Shown here: positions 30,282 to 32,998 of the stretch, piece after piece
Position numbering within the stretch: the first letter of the stretch is position 1
How the letters are laid out: each line of letters begins with the position of its first letter
Source of the DNA: Brevibacillus migulae
GTDB taxonomy: Bacteria; Bacillota; Bacilli; Brevibacillales; Brevibacillaceae
Direction of reading: 5' to 3'
Length of the DNA stretch: 32,998 nt
Assembly (NCBI RefSeq): GCF_004521915.1
Contig: NZ_SDKD01000008.1
Coordinates: 1 to 32,998, forward strand
The notes under the pieces: generated by a model
Seen by the model: the letters and a program-made list of their open reading frames with translations, nothing else
The model's database searches: none
Told to the model about the DNA's origin: nothing
Made by a program: the position numbers and the translations under genes

Positions 30282-31607
30282 ATGAGAAACTTTCAAAAGA
30301 AGGCGATCATGGCAGTTATGGCCAGCGCATTGCTGCTGCCTTTTGATGGGGCAAACGCAGCGTCCCTTGTCAATGTGGAATCCACGCAGACCGACGCATT
30401 TCCGGGGACCATTCGGGTGAAAAGTGATGGAACCGTAAAAATTGATATTCAATCTGCAGAGGAATATGAGGATGCGATCTTTTCCTTGCTTGTCCTGAAT
30501 GAACGGGGCAAGGAAGCAAAGAGGCGGACCATCGATGAAGACGATGAAGAATTTGATCTGAAAAGCTTGAATCTTGACGCGGGAGAATACGACATTGTAC
30601 TGGAAATGGAGCTGAATGGCGAGACCGTTCGCTCGGCTTCTGCAGAATGGTCGGTTAAAAAGGAATACGACCAAGATGAACCGCCTGGCAGCATCGAGGT
30701 AGAGGAGGAGGGCACCATCTGGGTCAACGTGGAGCAGAACCGTTCGGATCGTGGGGAAGGGAGCTTCTATGTCGTCGTGATCAGCGAGCGCAGCGATAAA
30801 GTGGTGAGGCGTGTTCCGATTGCTCCCCAAGACATCCGGTTTGCAGCTTCCAGCTTGCAGCTGTCTCCAGGTACGTACGAAGTGTATCTGGAGTGGGCGA
30901 AGGATAAGGAAGTGCTGCGCTCCAATCGGAAAACATGGGAAATCGAGGAGCAAGTCTCCATCTCGCTTCCGAGAGGGGAGGACTTTCCCGGTACGATTGC
31001 CATAGAGGAGGACGGCAGGATTTCCTTGACACTTGAGCGGGAGCAGATCCCAGCTACCGCGCTAAGCTACCTGGTTGTCCTCGATTTGAACAAAAAGGAA
31101 GTAAAACGGATAAAGCTTGATCCGCTGCGTCCAGAAGTATCAAAAAGGGATCTCGCATTGGGAACAGGCGGGTACCAGCTGGTGCTGGAGCTGATCGATC
31201 AGGTGTCCGCTCAAGCATCGCAGTCGCTGCCGACCTTTTATCCGGTCAACCAGAGCGACAGCCCGGTTATATTTCTGAATGGGCAGCTGCAGTCCTACCC
31301 GCAAGCTCCTGTACTGATCAAAGGAAAGACTTTTGTTCCGCTCCGCTCGATTTTTGAGGCGCTGGGGGCAGAGGTAACCTGGAATTCCGCGAACAAGAGC
31401 GTGAGAGCCAAAAAAGGCGGAACTGTCGTGGACATCACGATTGGCTCCCCCATTGCTTTTGTGAACGGACAAAAGCTCACACTGGAAGAGCCGCCGCAGC
31501 TGTATCAAGGGAAGGTAACGATGGTACCGCTCCGATTTGTATCGGAAGCGTTGGGTGCGAAAGTGGACTGGGAGCCATACAGCAAGGCGGTCACCATCCG
31601 CCAATAG
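30282..31607 (+). CDS. Secreted stalk-domain protein with three Ig-like repeats
   Basis: 441 residues from the ATG at 30282 (AAAGGGG upstream). Signal peptide 1-27 (ending ANA-A). Residues ~40-300 consist of three ~90-residue repeats, each beginning (F/P)PG(T/S)I and continuing with a beta-sandwich pattern ending in a Gly-x-Tyr-x-(I/V/L)-x-L-E strand: FPGTIRVKSDGTVKI, PPGSIEVEEEGTIWV, FPGTIAIEEDGRISL. Residues ~305-441 are a copper-amine-oxidase-N-like stalk domain with VPLRSIFEALGAEVTW and VPLRFVSEALGAKVDW. Such stalk units bind or display surface proteins. Extended -10 TGGTATACT at 30228-30236. Confidence 0.82.
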   Translation: MRNFQKKAIMAVMASALLLPFDGANAASLVNVESTQTDAFPGTIRVKSDGTVKIDIQSAEEYEDAIFSLLVLNERGKEAKRRTIDEDDEEFDLKSLNLDAGEYDIVLEMELNGETVRSASAEWSVKKEYDQDEPPGSIEVEEEGTIWVNVEQNRSDRGEGSFYVVVISERSDKVVRRVPIAPQDIRFAASSLQLSPGTYEVYLEWAKDKEVLRSNRKTWEIEEQVSISLPRGEDFPGTIAIEEDGRISLTLEREQIPATALSYLVVLDLNKKEVKRIKLDPLRPEVSKRDLALGTGGYQLVLELIDQVSAQASQSLPTFYPVNQSDSPVIFLNGQLQSYPQAPVLIKGKTFVPLRSIFEALGAEVTWNSANKSVRAKKGGTVVDITIGSPIAFVNGQKLTLEEPPQLYQGKVTMVPLRFVSEALGAKVDWEPYSKAVTIRQ

Positions 31608-31617
31608 CGCAACGGGA

Positions 31618-32136
31618 CTACGTATTGATCAGAAATTGAAAGTCGGGATGCCGGTAGATCAACTGAAAACGGTCATCTCTTTGCAGAATGGTATCGAGAT
31701 CTTCCGGTGTAAACAGGAAGTAATCATTCAGAAATTTGATGCCGGTTCCATAGTAATAGCTTAGCCACACCAGCTTCGAGCAGTAAACAGTCTCCCATGG
31801 ATCATGTAGTGGAGAAGGTCCGAAAAAGGAAAAAACAGGTCTTTGCATACCGTTGGCAACATTCTGGTTGTACTTTTCGAGATAGTCGATCGCGCATGAT
31901 GCCGCATTAGCCCCGATCATGGGGTCTTTCGGGCGATACTGCGCATGGTTGGGGTGGTCTTGCAGAAATTGCTCGATAGGCAGGACGCGGATATAGGGGA
32001 AGGTATCCGTTGCTTCCAAGACCTGATTTTCATTGGCCATGATCGCTGCATGTCCCCAATAGCCGTAGGGAATGTTGAATGCATTGTCACAGGCGACAAG
32101 TATATCTCCTGCGCGAAAGTTACGATTTGTCACCAT
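31618..32136 (-). CDS. Permuted papain-like amidase (YiiX/NlpC-P60-like)
   Basis: 172 residues; GAGG is 9 nt before the ATG. The order of catalytic residues is permuted as in YiiX-type enzymes: FRAGDILVA, then H29 in WGHAAIM with E41 (VLEAT), and the nucleophile C119 in VYCSKLVWLSYYYGTG. It is expected to cleave an amide or isopeptide bond, perhaps in peptidoglycan or a lipid, but no signal peptide is present, so it probably acts inside the cell or spore. Its stop is 10 bp from the stop of the stalk protein gene; no terminator separates them. Confidence 0.75.
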   Translation of the reverse strand: MVTNRNFRAGDILVACDNAFNIPYGYWGHAAIMANENQVLEATDTFPYIRVLPIEQFLQDHPNHAQYRPKDPMIGANAASCAIDYLEKYNQNVANGMQRPVFSFFGPSPLHDPWETVYCSKLVWLSYYYGTGIKFLNDYFLFTPEDLDTILQRDDRFQLIYRHPDFQFLINT

Positions 32137-32264
32137 CTAGGATCACCTCACGCCCAGTATATTCGCCTGCAAGGGAGAGGGTGTTTCCCCAAAACGAACA
32201 TGCACGTGCCCGCATCTCCGCCATAGTCTATAGAAGGATGAATAGATGAATGGAGGAGACTTCG

Positions 32265-32690
32265 TTGCAGTTCTACTATGATGAGAAAATGCCATTGCGC
32301 GTGCTGGATGAGGGAGAGTTCTGGAAGCTGCAGGAGAGTGAGCATACGGTCGTCATCCGGGAGCTGGTGCCCACTCTGGAAGCACCGTTCGTCGATGCCC
32401 TGCAGCAGTGGGAACAGGCCTTTAGCCAGACACAGGGGCTGTTTGTGCGCTATATTGAGACTGTCGTCAGGAGCGGCATTCAGGTCAGCCAGCAGATTCT
32501 GCAGCAAATCCTGGAGCTGGTGCAATTTGCCCTCAAGCAGAGCGAGCAATTTATCCTGCTCCTGAATCAATTGGCAGCGGAAAGCCAACCCATCAAGACC
32601 AATCCGACAGCAATTACGGTGCTCAATCACATCCGCAGGGAATCGGAGTATTTTATCGGGATCGCGCAGACGATTTTGGCAAAGCCTTAA
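32265..32690 (+). CDS. DUF2935-like helical protein
   Basis: 141 residues from the TTG at 32265, chosen because GGAGG is 8 nt upstream; an in-frame ATG at 32250 (146 residues) overlaps that site. All-helical, with EGEFWKLQESEHTVVIRELVPTLE at the N-terminus and LELVQFALKQSEQFILLLNQL; the spacing of His, Glu and the second HIRRESEYF motif resembles one half of the DUF2935 domain of Bacillus proteins, which suggests a metal- or bundle-type fold. Function unknown. Recognition is from memory and moderate. Confidence 0.65.
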   Translation: MQFYYDEKMPLRVLDEGEFWKLQESEHTVVIRELVPTLEAPFVDALQQWEQAFSQTQGLFVRYIETVVRSGIQVSQQILQQILELVQFALKQSEQFILLLNQLAAESQPIKTNPTAITVLNHIRRESEYFIGIAQTILAKP

Positions 32691-32720
32691 AAAATTCATC
32701 CATCATAACGATGACAGCCA

Positions 32721-32756
32721 CCCTGGCCCAGCTTCAAGCTGTTCCGGGGTATTTTT
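32721..32756 (+). terminator. Intrinsic terminator
   Basis: CCCTGG (32721-32726) pairs with CCGGGG (32744-32749), with an inner AGCTT/AAGCT helix and a TATTTTT tail. It ends the DUF2935-like gene. Confidence 0.75.
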
Positions 32757-32782
32757 CATTTTCAAGTGAAGGGGCTGCGGTG

Positions 32783-32998
32783 GTGAGAGTGCATCTAGTT
32801 GGCGTGCATTTCATCTTTTCTTGGTTCGACTTTATGAGAATGTCGTACGCGGAAGGGAAGAGAGGGACGGGCGGAGTCTTTGTCACACCTACAGAGGTGG
32901 AGCATTCAAAAACGGTACACGCTTGTCGCGCAACCTCTACGTATGAATCGGCTTCCTCGAAACTTTTGCGTGACGTATCGTTTTTGGATGCGGAACCG
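32783..32998 (+). CDS. Possible 5' end of a gene cut by the window edge
   Basis: An open frame from a GTG at 32783 (AAGGGG 8 nt upstream) to the edge, 72 codons, beginning MRVHLVGVHFIFSWFDF and continuing with charged sequence. No family is recognised. The minus strand is also open from the edge down to a TGA at 32734-32736, so this 300-bp stretch could instead hold the 3' end of a convergent gene, or none. Neither frame has a clear domain. Confidence 0.3.
   Translation, partial: MRVHLVGVHFIFSWFDFMRMSYAEGKRGTGGVFVTPTEVEHSKTVHACRATSTYESASSKLLRDVSFLDAEP

Noticed and set aside
32894..32905. The 12-mer ATGCTCCACCTC of the tRNA-Ala scar recurs here on the minus strand, suggesting a second attachment site.
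   Set aside because: Opposite orientation, no T-arm sequence next to it, and a 12-bp match between any two places is common in 33 kb.

Overview
The window looks like chromosomal DNA of a spore-forming Gram-positive bacterium of the Brevibacillus/Paenibacillus type. This rests on strong AAGGAGG-like ribosome binding sites, frequent GTG and TTG starts, Bacillales protein families (CBO0543, WGxxGxxG, SIMPL, an IseA-like protein, DUF2935-like) and many intrinsic terminators. There is no rRNA, intact tRNA, CRISPR array, transposase or phage gene. The genus is inferred from family resemblance, not from a marker gene.

Left part (1-9.1 kb): a LysR regulator diverges from a tightly packed operon of a DMT exporter, a PhzF-like isomerase, a RidA-like imine deaminase and an M29 aminopeptidase. 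A degenerate tRNA-Ala 3' half follows. Next, on the minus strand, is a large WG-repeat/Sel1-repeat protein split into two reading frames by an apparent one-base deletion. Three small unknown genes and a flavodoxin-fold NAD(P)H oxidoreductase follow.

Middle part (9.2-19.3 kb): an AraC regulator with a 7-bp tandem repeat at its start codon, an arylamine N-acetyltransferase, an XRE/MmyB-type regulator divergent from an orphan FabF-like ketosynthase, a WGxxGxxG surface protein, a CBO0543 membrane protein, a secreted GH10-like hydrolase with stalk domains, an IseA-like secreted protein, a 22-residue hydrophobic peptide gene and several small unknowns.

Ketone-body region (19.4-24.9 kb): a PAS/AAA+/Fis sigma-54 activator lies upstream of a GntP-family permease, a 3-hydroxybutyrate dehydrogenase and both subunits of a 3-oxoacid CoA-transferase. 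The intergenic region carries a textbook -24/-12 promoter, three TCCA-N6-TGGA sites and a catabolite-control-like site. Together they would import 3-hydroxybutyrate, oxidise it to acetoacetate and activate it to acetoacetyl-CoA; no thiolase is in the window.

Right part (25-33 kb): a secreted SIMPL protein, three MarR regulators (two are close paralogues flanking a small membrane protein), a duplicated pair of Ala/Thr-rich secreted proteins sharing a leader region and an IFGG motif, a 51-residue membrane-protein gene whose promoter overlaps a Spo0A-like box, a GNAT acetyltransferase, a secreted stalk-domain protein with three Ig-like repeats, a permuted papain-like enzyme, a DUF2935-like protein and an incomplete reading frame at the right edge.
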